NCBI RefSeq assembly: GCF_000260415.1 | Contig: NZ_BACP01000026.1 | Coordinates: forward strand, 1 to 64,000 | DNA from: Liquorilactobacillus mali KCTC 3596 = DSM 20444 | GTDB lineage: Bacteria > Bacillota > Bacilli > Lactobacillales > Lactobacillaceae | DNA length: 64,000 nt | Direction: 5' to 3' | Part shown: one piece after another, positions 19,554-29,391 of the stretch | How positions within the stretch are numbered: position 1 is the first letter of the stretch | How the letters are laid out: each line of letters opens with the position of its first letter | Notes under the pieces: model-generated | Told to the model about the DNA's origin: nothing | Seen by the model: the letters and a program-made list of their open reading frames with translations, nothing else | Databases searched by the model: none | Position numbers and translations under genes: made by a program

Positions 19554-20855
19554 CTATTCTCCCTTTACAGAGTTGAAGTTTCGTATAACTTCACCAAAAT
19601 TTGTTTGAATATCTGAAAGACTGACTGCAATTTCCTGACCACTTGTCATTTCTTTCAAATTTGCCTTGCCTGTTGTTAGTTCTTCTTCACCAACCGTAAG
19701 TGTGTACTTGGCACCCAATCGACTAGCTGCCTTGAATTGTCCCTTGGGTTTGCGATCCAAATAGTCACGTTCTGCACTAAAACCTGCTTTGCGAATTGCA
19801 TGAACAAGTTTCATTGTTCCAGAAAGAGTCTCTTCTCCAATTCCAACTATATAAACATCTAAACCATTATCGGGTTTCAGATTGATTCCTTCAGCATCCA
19901 AAACCAATAATAGGCGTTCCACACCAAGGCCAAAACCAATCCCCGGTGTTTCCGGTCCGCCTAATTGCTCAACAAGGCCATTGTACCGGCCACCGGCACA
20001 TACTGTTGTCCATTTGCCACCAAAGGCTTTCGAGTTACTCATAATTTCAAAAATCGTGTGATTATAATAATCAAGGCCACGAACCATATTTGAATCAATC
20101 TCATATGATATTCCTAATGTATCAAGCAACATCTTGACTTTATCAAAATGCTGCTGTGCATCAGGTGTTAAATAATCAAGAATATCGGGTGCATCTGCAA
20201 CAATTTTCTGATCATTTTGATCTTTACTATCAAGAACACGTAGTGGATTCTTGTGAAGTCGTTCTTTTGAATCATCACTTAACTGCGTCTCGAATGGTTC
20301 AAGATACTCAACCAGAGCATTGCGATAATTCGTCCGAGACTCAATATCACCTAATGTATTGATTGCAAGTTTCAAATTTTTCAAGCCGAAGCTGTGCAAG
20401 AGTTCAACGGCCATTGACATCACTTCAACATCTAAAGCTGGATTATCAACTCCAAATGCTTCGACCCCAATTTGATGAAACTCTCTTAATCTACCAGCCT
20501 GCGGACGTTCATAACGAAACATCGGTCCCATGTAGAATGTCTTAAACGGTTTTTGAATCTCTGGTCCATATAATTTATTTTCAACGTACGCACGTACCAC
20601 TCCCGCAGTTCCTTCAGGACGCAGTGTAATGTGCCGATCTCCCTTATCAAAGAAATCGTACATTTCCTTTGTAACAATGTCCGAAGTTTCACCCGATGTG
20701 CGAGAAAAGACTTCAAAACTTTCAAATATTGGTGTACGGATTTCATTATAACGGTATTTGTTAAACAGCTTACGTGCTTTTTCTTCAACACTTTGCCATT
20801 TTTCAGATTCTCCAGGGATAATATCTGTCGTACCCTTTGGACGTTGATATTTCAT
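19554..20855 (-). CDS. hisS: Histidine-tRNA ligase
   Basis: This 433-residue class II synthetase charges tRNA-His. Motif 1 lies in the N-terminal [12 protein letters not shown] region, motif 2 in [24 protein letters not shown] near residue 112, and the histidine-specific block [12 protein letters not shown] near residue 259. Motif 3 is in [13 protein letters not shown] near residue 306. The C-terminal anticodon-binding domain follows. The ATG at 20855 has an AGGAGTAAG site. It is the first gene of hisS-aspS under T-box control. Confidence 0.97.
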   Translation of the reverse strand: MKYQRPKGTTDIIPGESEKWQSVEEKARKLFNKYRYNEIRTPIFESFEVFSRTSGETSDIVTKEMYDFFDKGDRHITLRPEGTAGVVRAYVENKLYGPEIQKPFKTFYMGPMFRYERPQAGRLREFHQIGVEAFGVDNPALDVEVMSMAVELLHSFGLKNLKLAINTLGDIESRTNYRNALVEYLEPFETQLSDDSKERLHKNPLRVLDSKDQNDQKIVADAPDILDYLTPDAQQHFDKVKMLLDTLGISYEIDSNMVRGLDYYNHTIFEIMSNSKAFGGKWTTVCAGGRYNGLVEQLGGPETPGIGFGLGVERLLLVLDAEGINLKPDNGLDVYIVGIGEETLSGTMKLVHAIRKAGFSAERDYLDRKPKGQFKAASRLGAKYTLTVGEEELTTGKANLKEMTSGQEIAVSLSDIQTNFGEVIRNFNSVKGE

Positions 20856-20891
20856 TACTTACTCCTCCTAAATCATTTTTACATTTTGACG

Positions 20892-21111
20892 AAAAAAAAC
20901 CTTGCCGAAGAAATTCGACAAGGGTGCAATCAGCACGGTACCACCTTAACTAGCTACTCATTGGATAACGTTCCACAACGGTATGCATTTGTGCATACAC
21001 CTAAGAAGTGTCTTTCGCTGATTATCTTAGTGAAGCTCTCACCAACCGCCCACTCTCTGCTTAAGAATCTTCAGCTACTCCTCTTCCATTCGGTTCTAAT
21101 ATACTGTTACA
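20892..21111 (-). promoter_or_regulatory. T-box riboswitch of hisS-aspS
   Basis: The core AAGGTGGTACCGTG lies on the minus strand at 20934-20947. The terminator follows at 20900-20923 (CCTTGTCGAA, TTTC loop, TTCGGCAAGG) with a run of T to 20892. Stem I starts near the promoter and contains GAAAGACACTTC. The GACAC there (complement of 21008-21012) holds both GAC (Asp) and CAC (His) codons overlapped by one base, matching the two enzymes encoded. Which codon sits in the specifier position cannot be settled without folding. Confidence 0.92.
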
Positions 21112-21140
21112 AACATACTTTATTTTTACTATAAAGTCAA
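21112..21140 (-). promoter_or_regulatory. Promoter of hisS-aspS
   Basis: TTGACT (21135-21140) and TATGTT (21112-21117) on the minus strand are separated by 17 bases directly before the T-box leader. Confidence 0.7.
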
Positions 21141-21158
21141 GATACACAGTCAAAATAA

Positions 21159-22016
21159 CTAATTTTCAAAATACTTTGTCAAACCTGTCACAACGTCTGA
21201 TGAAATTGTATTTTGATAAGAATTGGATTTGATTTGTGCAAAATCCCGATCACTGTTAATATAACCCATTTCTAGCAATATTGCTGGAAACTCATTATCC
21301 CGAATAACTTGAAAGTTACCTACATCAATTCCACGATTGTCTAAACTCAGTGTATTAAATTCTGAGTTTATAGTCTTGGCTAGGCGATAAGATAATTTTT
21401 GATGGTAGTAATATGTAGTAACTCCTGAAGCATCATTCGCAACCGGTGAGGAATCAAAATGAAAACTAATGAAAGCATCGGCATGAACCTTGTTTGAGAG
21501 TTCAGCCCTAGCGGCCAGCCCCACATATTTATTTGAATCTCTAGTCATATAAACTTTTGCACCCTTCGCACGGAGTTTTGCGACTACTTTGCGTGCAACT
21601 TTCAAAGTGTATGTCTTCTCCATCTTACCGGTTGTAGACAATGCCCCAGAATCCGCCCCACCGTGTCCTGGATCAATTACAATCGTAGCATCTGAAACAT
21701 TGCTAATCTTATTACGATATTTCTTTGGAACACTCCAATCAGCGATCCAACCAAATTTATTGTTTGCATCTTTGATATAAATCCAGTGATACTTTTTCCG
21801 AATTATTGTGACCCTTTGCTCTTTTTTTAGCGTACTTTTACTCGAATACTCAATACCTGGTCCACTTCTCAAGGCAGTTTTCGGTGTCACAATGGTTACT
21901 TGCTGCAGGTATTCAAATGTTTTAGCAGACAATATTAGAGCAAGAACAACTACAATTGCCAGTAAAATTAAGTTACTTCTATTTTCATATATAAAAGATT
22001 TGTTTTGCTTTTTCAT
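21159..22016 (-). CDS. N-acetylmuramoyl-L-alanine amidase with SH3b domain
   Basis: This secreted or membrane-anchored cell-wall hydrolase cleaves the amide bond between MurNAc and the stem peptide. The N-terminal basic stretch is followed by a hydrophobic segment LILLAIVVVLALILSA, which acts as signal or anchor. An SH3b domain (about residues 45-105) precedes an Amidase_3 catalytic domain with zinc ligands in VIDPGHGGADSGA, in ISFHFDSSPV and the glutamate in ILLEMGYIN. The preferred start is the ATG at 22016, with GGGGAA upstream; a longer frame to 22037 is possible. Confidence 0.92.
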   Translation of the reverse strand: MKKQNKSFIYENRSNLILLAIVVVLALILSAKTFEYLQQVTIVTPKTALRSGPGIEYSSKSTLKKEQRVTIIRKKYHWIYIKDANNKFGWIADWSVPKKYRNKISNVSDATIVIDPGHGGADSGALSTTGKMEKTYTLKVARKVVAKLRAKGAKVYMTRDSNKYVGLAARAELSNKVHADAFISFHFDSSPVANDASGVTTYYYHQKLSYRLAKTINSEFNTLSLDNRGIDVGNFQVIRDNEFPAILLEMGYINSDRDFAQIKSNSYQNTISSDVVTGLTKYFEN

Positions 22017-22123
22017 CAGCAGTTCCCCATCAATCAAAATTACCCTTTATTATAACAGAATACTCGTTTTTTTTGAAACTGTTCAAAAGATGCACTCATA
22101 AAACAAACACATAAAAAATAAAA

Positions 22124-22149
22124 AAAGAGTAACTTTACCTAAATTACTC
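22124..22149 (-). terminator. Terminator after the HAD gene
   Basis: GAGTAA (22144-22149 complement) pairs with TTACTC (22127-22132 complement) and is followed by seven T on the minus strand. The stem is short but the T run is strong. It ends the long cluster that begins near 29144. Confidence 0.6.
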
Positions 22150-22160
22150 AATTCCTGAAA

Positions 22161-22775
22161 TTATATTATCTCACTTATTCTTGCAACTCGCTTATCACAG
22201 ATTACAGATTCATCAATCAAGTTATCTGGATCAAATAAATAACCCTGCATCTCAGCATTATGACCTGCTTCTACATCAAGGACCCGATCACCAATCATAA
22301 CCGCTTCTTTTCGATTAATTGAGAAAAGATCACATAAATGTAGTAAGGACTCCGGATCAGGTTTTCTGGGAAAGTTATCTTCAGAAGTTACAAAACCAGT
22401 AAAAAGTGCAAATAAACCATCTTTTTTCAATAATTTCAGTGAACTTCTATCCCTGTGTGTTAATAAGAAGTTTCGACCACCTGAGGAAGTTATTTTTTGA
22501 CAAACCTCTTCAACACCAGCAAATGGTTGCGCATTTCTAGAAGCATTGTTTTCGTGAACATGATAACTTGCCTTAATTTTTTGTTGCAGCTCCGCCGAAA
22601 TATCCAAAAAATATTCCCCGAAAGTTCTGCCAACCGAATATTTTCGCATTTTCCGATAAACATCTCGACTATCAACAACGATACCGTTTTCTTCAAAAGC
22701 AGCTACGAAAGAAGCAACCATCCCTGGATAGGTATCATAAAGTGTTCCATCAAAGTCCCATATAAAATCCTTCAC
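22161..22775 (-). CDS. HAD-IA family hydrolase, phosphoglycolate-phosphatase-like
   Basis: This 204-residue cytoplasmic phosphatase has HAD motif I DFDGTLYDT (residues 6-14), motif II near FLLTHRDRSSL, motif III lysine in FPRKPDPESL and motif IV MIGDRVLDVEAGHNA. The helical cap domain type suggests a small phosphorylated substrate such as phosphoglycolate or a sugar phosphate, but the substrate cannot be predicted. It follows the esterase gene by 15 bases and ends the rel cluster. Confidence 0.88.
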   Translation of the reverse strand: MKDFIWDFDGTLYDTYPGMVASFVAAFEENGIVVDSRDVYRKMRKYSVGRTFGEYFLDISAELQQKIKASYHVHENNASRNAQPFAGVEEVCQKITSSGGRNFLLTHRDRSSLKLLKKDGLFALFTGFVTSEDNFPRKPDPESLLHLCDLFSINRKEAVMIGDRVLDVEAGHNAEMQGYLFDPDNLIDESVICDKRVARISEII

Positions 22776-22790
22776 AGTACCTTCACCTTT

Positions 22791-23735
22791 CTACCTTCTC
22801 TTAATCCAATCGACAGCAGTATTCATTGCCAGACGACATGTATTTGTCTTATCCAGTGCATTATGTACCATAAATTCATGAATGGTTCCTTGGAACCTAA
22901 TTTGTGTTACATCTCCCCCTGCATCACGCATCTTACGTGCAAAGGCTTCTGCTTCATCTCGAACAACATCAGCTTCAGCAGTAATTATCAATGTTTCTGG
23001 TAAATTGCCAAGCATCTTAAAATCAGCCTGCAAAGGAGAAATACTGCTGTTTTGTGCATCAGTGACAAGTGCTAAGTATTGCTCCCACGACCACTTCATC
23101 TGTTCACGAGTCAAGTCGTAACCCCCAGCAAATTGATGATATGAATTTGTATCAAAAGCTGCATTCATTACTGGGCAAAGCAACAAAATCTTATAAATTT
23201 TTTGCCCTGCAATCCGATGGACACGATAAGCCAGACAGGTCGCCAGAGTTCCTCCTGAATCATCTCCAGATAACATTATCCGTGACAAATCCAATGGGAA
23301 TTGTCTTGCCAATTCAGGAAGCCGTTGGTAAACTTCTTCTAATTCAGTAAGTGCTGTAGGTGCCTTTGCTTCAGGTGCCAGTGAATACTCAGGAAAGATA
23401 ACCGCAACATGTGCCCGGCAAGCCAGTTCTCGTACAATTTTATTATGTGTTGCGATACCGCCTGAAATAAATTGACCACCATGGACATAAAAGAGTATCG
23501 GAACTCTTTCATTTTCAATATCTGGCGGCAAAACTATATGAACTTGAATATCGTCAGAACCGTTTACTGCCAAAGACCTTTTTTCAATTACTGCTTCATG
23601 CAAATAGACTTGTGTCCTTTGCTCTAATTCAAAACGTTCACGAATTACTTTAACCCCAAAAGTAGTCGGCACAAAAACATTTTCTCTTTTTTGGCTGAAC
23701 TCTTGAGCTTCCTTTTCCAATGAAATTAGACGCAA
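22791..23735 (-). CDS. Alpha/beta hydrolase (HSL-type esterase)
   Basis: This 314-residue esterase/lipase-like enzyme has the oxyanion HGG motif (YVHGGQFISGG, near residue 84) typical of the hormone-sensitive-lipase group. The nucleophile is the serine in GDDSGG near residue 159. The likely acid and histidine are in ITAEADVVRDEAE and IHEFMVHN. It lacks a signal peptide and is probably cytoplasmic. The substrate is unknown. It follows dtd by 12 bases. Confidence 0.88.
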   Translation of the reverse strand: MRLISLEKEAQEFSQKRENVFVPTTFGVKVIRERFELEQRTQVYLHEAVIEKRSLAVNGSDDIQVHIVLPPDIENERVPILFYVHGGQFISGGIATHNKIVRELACRAHVAVIFPEYSLAPEAKAPTALTELEEVYQRLPELARQFPLDLSRIMLSGDDSGGTLATCLAYRVHRIAGQKIYKILLLCPVMNAAFDTNSYHQFAGGYDLTREQMKWSWEQYLALVTDAQNSSISPLQADFKMLGNLPETLIITAEADVVRDEAEAFARKMRDAGGDVTQIRFQGTIHEFMVHNALDKTNTCRLAMNTAVDWIKRR

Positions 23736-23747
23736 TAGACTCTCCCC

Positions 23748-24197
23748 CTATTTGAGATTATCTGTATCATAAATGATAGTTACTGGACCGTCATTCGTCA
23801 GTGCCACTTGCATATCAGCACCAAAGACTCCTTCTCTAACAACTATTCCCTCTTGACTCAAGGCCTTATTGAAAACCACATAGTTTTTCTTCGCCTCTTC
23901 TGGATTCTGTGCCGCAGTGAAACTTGGTCGGTTACCCTTTTTCAAAGCCGCATATAAGGTAAACTGCGAGATAGACAGAATCTCCCCTTGGACCTGAGCA
24001 ATTCTGAGATTCATTTTGCCTTCAGAATCAGAAAAAACGCGCAGTTGACTGATCTTATGAACTAAGTACTTGATCTCATCAGCCCCATCACCTTCTTCAA
24101 AACCAACAAACAGTAAAAAACCATTAGATATTTTGTTATACAATCTATTATTGATTGTAACACTTGCTTGACTAACTCTTTGCACTACGACTCTCAC
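23748..24197 (-). CDS. dtd: D-aminoacyl-tRNA deacylase
   Basis: Dtd removes D-amino acids (for example D-tyrosine) and glycine mischarged on tRNA. The 149-residue length and motifs SQFTLYA (about residues 77-83) and TNDGPVTII near the C-terminus, which carry the active-site threonine/GP cross-subunit motif, match the family. It follows rel by 15 bases, the usual rel-dtd arrangement in Firmicutes. Confidence 0.96.
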   Translation of the reverse strand: MRVVVQRVSQASVTINNRLYNKISNGFLLFVGFEEGDGADEIKYLVHKISQLRVFSDSEGKMNLRIAQVQGEILSISQFTLYAALKKGNRPSFTAAQNPEEAKKNYVVFNKALSQEGIVVREGVFGADMQVALTNDGPVTIIYDTDNLK

Positions 24198-24212
24198 TAG
24201 CTAGCTTTCTCC

Positions 24213-26438
24213 TTAATGAATTGTTCTCTTAACTACGTAAACATCTGGAACACGCTTAATATTATCAATAACCCTCTGCAAATGAATTCCATCACGAATT
24301 CCGACGGTCACATCCATCGTTGCAAGCTTATTACTATCCACTCGCCCATTGACTGAGTTCAATTGACGAGTACTATTATTAAGTGCCTGTAGAACATCAT
24401 TCAGTAAACCTGAACGGTTGTATCCTTGGATTTGTAAGTCTGCATTATAAAATGTTTTGGCGTCAGGAACAATATTCCAAGTAACATCGATAAAGCGACT
24501 CCCGGACTGCTTGGCATTCTTCACATTTGGACAGTCCACACGATGGACAGAAACTCCGCGTCCTTTCGTAATATAACCTACGATCTTGTCGCCAGGAATC
24601 GGATTACAGCAGTGGCTCAACCTAACTAATAAGTTGTCAACTCCTGCAATTATCACACCTTCATCGCTTTTGGCTTTTTGTGTACTCTGGCCATTTTCCT
24701 TCGTAATTTCCTGGTGATCTTCCAACAGAGCCTTTTCTTCTTGCCGCTTACGGGTCGATTCTTGTTCAGCTCTAATTTTTTCAGTCAGAGTGTTAATGAC
24801 CCCAAGTGGTGCAACCTCACCAAAACCGATTGCCGCAAACAAATCATCTGCACTTGAAAATTTACGTTTTTTCAAAACCTTTGCGATATTATCATTTGTT
24901 AAAACAGCCTTAGGCTCAAAACCCATTTCTAGTAAATTCTCATCAATAATTTCTTTACCCTTATCGATGTTTTCAACCCGATCCTGCTGCTTAAAGAAAC
25001 GTTTTATCTTATTACGTGCCTTATTTGTATGCACTAACTTTAACCAGTCTTGACTAGGACCTGCGGAATTTGATGAAGTCAAAATATCAACAATATCACC
25101 GTTTTTAACCTGATAATCGAGCGGTACCATCTTCCCATTGACCTTTGTTCCAACAGTCTTATTCCCGATTTCAGTGTGAATCGAATAGGCCATATCTAGC
25201 GGACCTGCACCCTTAGGTAACTCAAATACATCACCTTTAGGAGTAAATACGTAAACACGATCCCCAAATAAATCGCCTTTGACACTCTCGACAAATTCAG
25301 CAGCATCACTGCTCTCATCTTGCAATTCAATTATTTCTTTAAACCAATTAAGTTTTGTTCCAGTATCATCATTAGCGACTGCCTCAGTCTTGCCTTCTTT
25401 GTATGCCCAATGAGCGGCAATACCATATTCAGCAACTCGGTGCATTTCAGAAGTTCTGATCTGAACTTCAAAAGGTTGCCCTTTTGGACCGATTACAGTT
25501 GTGTGGAGCGATTGATACATATTTGCTTTTGGCATTGCTATATAGTCTTTAAAACGACCCGGCATGGGTTTCCACTGGGTATGAATTGCTCCTAAAACCG
25601 CATAACAATCCTTGATAGAATGTACAATAACCCTGACAGCCAACAAATCATAAATCTGACTAAATTGTTTGTGCTGGTCCTTCATTTTACGATAAATTGA
25701 ATAGATATGCTTAGGACGTCCGTAAATTTCGCAATCAACATTTAAGTCCGCAATTGATTTCTTGATATCGACAATTGCTTTATCGATATACTGAACTCTC
25801 TCTGTTCTCTTCGAATTCATTAGATGCACAATTCGATAGTATTGCTGTGGGTTAAGATAACGCAAAGAAACGTCCTCTAACTCCCACTTAATTGTGCTGA
25901 TACCTAAACGATCAGCCAACGGAGCATAAATCTCAAGTGTTTCATTAGCAATTCTGCGTTGCTTGTCAGGACGCAAATGAGACAAAGTCCGCATGTTATG
26001 CAAACGATCAGCAAGTTTCACAATAATAACTCTTAAGTCTTTGGACATCGCTAATAATAATTTACGGTGATTCTCAGCTAATTGCTGCTGATGTGATTTA
26101 TATTGAATCTTGCTAAGCTTAGTAACCCCATCAACAATTATTTCGACATCCTTACCGAATAATTCAGCTAAATCTCCCAAAGTAACCGGTGTATCTTCGA
26201 CGACATCATGAAGGAATCCAGCACAAACTGTCGCCGGATCCATTTTCAAGTCCACAAGTATTCCCGCAACCTGTATCGGATGAATAATATATGGCTCTCC
26301 TGACTGGCGATGTTGATCTTTATGCACATAATTAGCAAAGTCATACGCTTTCTTCACCAATGCTACATGCTTTTCATTCATATATTTCTGGACACCTCTG
26401 ATTACATCATCCGCACTCCAGTTAGTTTCTTTTTCCAT
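24213..26438 (-). CDS. relA: Bifunctional (p)ppGpp synthetase/hydrolase Rel
   Basis: This stringent-response enzyme of about 741 residues contains an HD hydrolase domain (HDVVEDT near residue 75), a synthetase domain (VRVIVHSIKDCYAVLG), a TGS domain (VYVFTPKGDVFELPKGAGPL) and a C-terminal zinc-finger-like and ACT domain (RLSHCCNPIPGD, then the last 75 residues). It makes and degrades (p)ppGpp on the ribosome. The ATG at 26438 has TGGGAGTGGAC upstream; an in-frame start at 26453 adds five residues. It lies at the head of rel-dtd and probably co-transcribes with the esterase and HAD genes. Confidence 0.97.
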   Translation of the reverse strand: MEKETNWSADDVIRGVQKYMNEKHVALVKKAYDFANYVHKDQHRQSGEPYIIHPIQVAGILVDLKMDPATVCAGFLHDVVEDTPVTLGDLAELFGKDVEIIVDGVTKLSKIQYKSHQQQLAENHRKLLLAMSKDLRVIIVKLADRLHNMRTLSHLRPDKQRRIANETLEIYAPLADRLGISTIKWELEDVSLRYLNPQQYYRIVHLMNSKRTERVQYIDKAIVDIKKSIADLNVDCEIYGRPKHIYSIYRKMKDQHKQFSQIYDLLAVRVIVHSIKDCYAVLGAIHTQWKPMPGRFKDYIAMPKANMYQSLHTTVIGPKGQPFEVQIRTSEMHRVAEYGIAAHWAYKEGKTEAVANDDTGTKLNWFKEIIELQDESSDAAEFVESVKGDLFGDRVYVFTPKGDVFELPKGAGPLDMAYSIHTEIGNKTVGTKVNGKMVPLDYQVKNGDIVDILTSSNSAGPSQDWLKLVHTNKARNKIKRFFKQQDRVENIDKGKEIIDENLLEMGFEPKAVLTNDNIAKVLKKRKFSSADDLFAAIGFGEVAPLGVINTLTEKIRAEQESTRKRQEEKALLEDHQEITKENGQSTQKAKSDEGVIIAGVDNLLVRLSHCCNPIPGDKIVGYITKGRGVSVHRVDCPNVKNAKQSGSRFIDVTWNIVPDAKTFYNADLQIQGYNRSGLLNDVLQALNNSTRQLNSVNGRVDSNKLATMDVTVGIRDGIHLQRVIDNIKRVPDVYVVKRTIH

Positions 26439-26585
26439 AATGTCCACTCCCAAAATCAGCTAATCTTCCTCTTTTTCTCCAATTCCGTTAAAGTTGTGCA
26501 AACATAAAAAAGAAATGTGATAAAAGTTTTCGTTCCTCTCAAACACATTTTCCTTAAAATCCAATTCTGCCATAATATTTTTGGA

Positions 26586-26912
26586 CTAATCCTTAACTGC
26601 ACCATACGTTAAGAAACCAATTAATAGGTAAACAATGGCAATGTAATATGCAAAACTCTCAAAAAATAGTCTAACCCCAATAAGATATAAAATTGGAAAA
26701 AAGAACAAATAGATAAATGGCTGTTTCTTAATACCAACAATCAGTCCAGATATGATTGTAAAAATTACATTAATTCCAAAAAAAGAAAAAGTATATTGTT
26801 GAACATCTGTCAGGTTAATAAAACTGAAGATAATTGGAACGACAATTGCTGCCGCAGTTGCAAATGCTAAATACCATAAAGTTGTTAATGAAAATATTTT
26901 TTTCGAAGTCAT
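26586..26912 (-). CDS. Small membrane protein of unknown function
   Basis: This 108-residue hydrophobic protein has about four predicted membrane segments (roughly residues 8-28, 40-62, 66-84 and 87-105) with few charges between them. I recognise no family. It starts 34 bases after the rsmE stop with a GTGAGG site and lies between rsmE and rel in the same direction. Codon use looks like its neighbours. Confidence 0.6.
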   Translation of the reverse strand: MTSKKIFSLTTLWYLAFATAAAIVVPIIFSFINLTDVQQYTFSFFGINVIFTIISGLIVGIKKQPFIYLFFFPILYLIGVRLFFESFAYYIAIVYLLIGFLTYGAVKD

Positions 26913-26946
26913 TTTAAATCCTCACTTAATTATAATTGTCTATATT

Positions 26947-27705
26947 CTACCCTAATTCTATTACGAATGAAAGTGCCGAGAGCAGATACAAAGGAGCCGT
27001 CTCAGCACGCATAATCCTTGGACCTAATCCTGCAAAAACAAAACGATTTTTTTCCATATAATCTACTTCCCTAGGTGATATTCCACCTTCTGGTCCAAAA
27101 ATGGCGAGTAATTCAGGTTGTTTTGAGTTTGTAATTTCTTTTTTCATTGATTCAGTTAATCCAAATAAGTTACTTTTTTCACCATTTTTTGCTGACTCCT
27201 CATAAGCAACTAATTTATAATCAAAACCTGACAGCTCAATTGAGGTCAGACTTTGATTGTATTGGACAGTAGGAATCTTGGTTCTATGCGACTGCTGAGC
27301 AGCATTCAGAGCAACTTTACTCAAACGCTCTACTTTTTTCGCTACTTTTTTTTGCTCCCATTTTGCAACAGAGAATTCTCCAGCAAAAAAAATAAATTCA
27401 CTGGCACCTAGTTCAGTTCCCTTTTGTACAATCCACTCAGCTTTATCACTTTTGGATAGCGCACAAGCAATCGTCACGTGAACAGGTAGTTCAACCTTAG
27501 TTTCAATCCAATTGATCAGCACGGCTCTTGCCTCTTCTTTAGTAACTTGTGTTATTCTCATCAATGCTACCTTTTGGGTCTTCAAGACAAGCTCAAATTG
27601 GCTATCCACATGCAATCTCATAACCCTAATAGCATGATGATAGATTTCTGCTGGTAGTACTAATTCATCGGCTATCTCGGACTTATCAATGAAATAACGC
27701 TGCAT
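26947..27705 (-). CDS. rsmE: 16S rRNA (uracil-1498-N3)-methyltransferase
   Basis: RsmE, a SPOUT-class enzyme of 252 residues, methylates U1498 of 16S rRNA using SAM. The N-terminal PUA-like domain starts MQRYF, and the C-terminal knot is seen in LLAIFGPEGGISPREVD and in GLGPRIMRAETAPLYLLSALS. It begins 3 bases after prmA, so the two modification genes are coupled. Confidence 0.96.
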   Translation of the reverse strand: MQRYFIDKSEIADELVLPAEIYHHAIRVMRLHVDSQFELVLKTQKVALMRITQVTKEEARAVLINWIETKVELPVHVTIACALSKSDKAEWIVQKGTELGASEFIFFAGEFSVAKWEQKKVAKKVERLSKVALNAAQQSHRTKIPTVQYNQSLTSIELSGFDYKLVAYEESAKNGEKSNLFGLTESMKKEITNSKQPELLAIFGPEGGISPREVDYMEKNRFVFAGLGPRIMRAETAPLYLLSALSFVIELG

Positions 27706-27708
27706 TTC

Positions 27709-28605
27709 TCAATCCTCCAAATCTTTTTGAGCAATAATTGCGACCCATTTTCCATCGCTCAAAGTCTCAATAATCTTTAACCCAGTTGCTCGAACCTGTG
27801 CAGCCATTTCTTCTTCCTTTTCAACAATGATTCCCGCCATGATAAGTTTGCCCTGTGGTCTCAAATGTTCCACTACCTGCGGTAGCAATAACGTCTGCAC
27901 TTCTGGTAAGATATTGGCGAGTATAAGGTCTGCTTGTCCCTTTGCTCCATCCAATAAACTATTCAATTCCAGTTCAACGTTATTAACGTCTTTATTTAAT
28001 TCTAGATTTTTTTTTGCAGATATGATTGCTTCATCTTCTACATCACAAGCATAGACACGCTTAACACCTAATAAACTTGCAGCAATACTTAATATTCCAG
28101 TGCCAGTACCAACGTCAAAAACAACTTCATCCCCACGTATATGGTCCTCTAGTGCACGCAAAGCAAGAACTGTCGTCGGATGTGTCCCAGTTCCAAATGC
28201 TTGCTGCGGATCCAACCTAATGACAATTTCCGAATTTTGGTGTTTCTTGTATTCCTCCCAAAAAGGAACAACTGTCAAAAAACGAGTAATTCTTTGTGCG
28301 TGATAATACTTCTCCCACTCATCTTTCCAGGTTTGATCGTCTATGATACCATACCTGATAGAAACACCTTCAGTATCAAACCCATACTCCTCAAGCTTGT
28401 TAATACGTGTTTTAATTAAATCAACTTTATCATTAATACTTTGCTGCAACTCAAAGAAACCGCTAATAATAATAGTATGGCTCCGACCTGTCAAAAAATC
28501 GTCATCGTCCTTCTCAATTCCCTGTGCTTCTAGGTCTAATAAGATATTCTCAAGCGGTGCCTGCAATTCATTATTAGCCTTAATTGTCAATTTACCCCAG
28601 CGCAA
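27709..28605 (-). CDS. prmA: Ribosomal protein L11 methyltransferase
   Basis: This 298-residue SAM-dependent methyltransferase trimethylates ribosomal protein L11. The N-terminal L11-binding domain precedes a Rossmann domain with GTGTHPTTVLALRAL and DVGTGTGILSIAA (motif I) and ADLILANILPEV (motif IV). The ATG at 28605 has a GGAGGA site, 41 bases after the upstream DUF3013-like gene. Confidence 0.96.
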   Translation of the reverse strand: MRWGKLTIKANNELQAPLENILLDLEAQGIEKDDDDFLTGRSHTIIISGFFELQQSINDKVDLIKTRINKLEEYGFDTEGVSIRYGIIDDQTWKDEWEKYYHAQRITRFLTVVPFWEEYKKHQNSEIVIRLDPQQAFGTGTHPTTVLALRALEDHIRGDEVVFDVGTGTGILSIAASLLGVKRVYACDVEDEAIISAKKNLELNKDVNNVELELNSLLDGAKGQADLILANILPEVQTLLLPQVVEHLRPQGKLIMAGIIVEKEEEMAAQVRATGLKIIETLSDGKWVAIIAQKDLED

Positions 28606-28646
28606 ATGAAATCCTCCAAACTGATTTTATCTCTTATACTTATCTC

Positions 28647-29144
28647 TTAAGCTTCATAAGGTAGTGTACCAGATATACTTTTTTGTTTTTCTCTGACCAA
28701 TTGTTCGAAGGTTTCTTCTGACCATTTCAATTCAAAATTCAGTAAAAAATCTAACTGGTCACTATTACTCAGAAAATGCTGCAAGTTTTCGCGCCCAGAT
28801 AACAATATTACTTTCAAGTACTCCAAGAAGGCTACTCCTTGGGCTCTCTCCCAACCAGATTTGCCATCGTATGCTATACAAGCCAAGAAGTCATCACTCC
28901 AAGCCGGTTTAATATTTTGCACTGTACTGTCATATATAAGAATTGTATCCACAAATTCTATTGGATTTTCTTTAGAGCTATCACCAGTCATATCCAATAA
29001 GAAGTGCTGTCCCTTTTGTTCAATACTAAAAGTGATGTCAACTGTAAAAGTATGACCATCTTTGTCCCAAAGTAAGTCTAAACCCCCATCGAATCCTAGA
29101 TTAGCCAAACCTGTAGTCAAAAACTCATTTAGACTTTGTTTCAT
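28647..29144 (-). CDS. DUF3013-like protein
   Basis: An acidic cytoplasmic protein of 165 residues from the ATG at 29144 (or 177 from the ATG at 29180, which has AAAGG upstream). Its content (short N-terminal helix, beta-rich centre VDITFSIEQKGQHFLLDM, tryptophan-rich C-terminal half) and its place directly before prmA match the DUF3013 proteins of lactobacilli, but the assignment rests on recall. The function is unknown. It appears to open the prmA-rsmE-rel cluster. Confidence 0.65.
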   Translation of the reverse strand: MKQSLNEFLTTGLANLGFDGGLDLLWDKDGHTFTVDITFSIEQKGQHFLLDMTGDSSKENPIEFVDTILIYDSTVQNIKPAWSDDFLACIAYDGKSGWERAQGVAFLEYLKVILLSGRENLQHFLSNSDQLDFLLNFELKWSEETFEQLVREKQKSISGTLPYEA

Positions 29145-29391
29145 CACTTCACCATCCTTATCAAGTTGAGAGTGTGTCATAGACCTTTAAAATTCAAGTA
29201 CTAACCTAAAATTATGAACGTAATGTATCTTCACCATGAGTAATTTAAAGTTAAACAGAAAACTTTGACTTATGACCCAATCTCAATAAATAGTTGAAAA
29301 GTTATTACTATAATTAATAGTAATATTTCATCTTGTTTGTGACAACATATTTATTCATATATTTCTTCATTTAACCTTATTTAAACTTTTT

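Noticed and set aside
20631-21134. Plus-strand frame of 167 residues over hisS and its T-box
   Set aside because: Antisense to a conserved gene and riboswitch; no homologous features.
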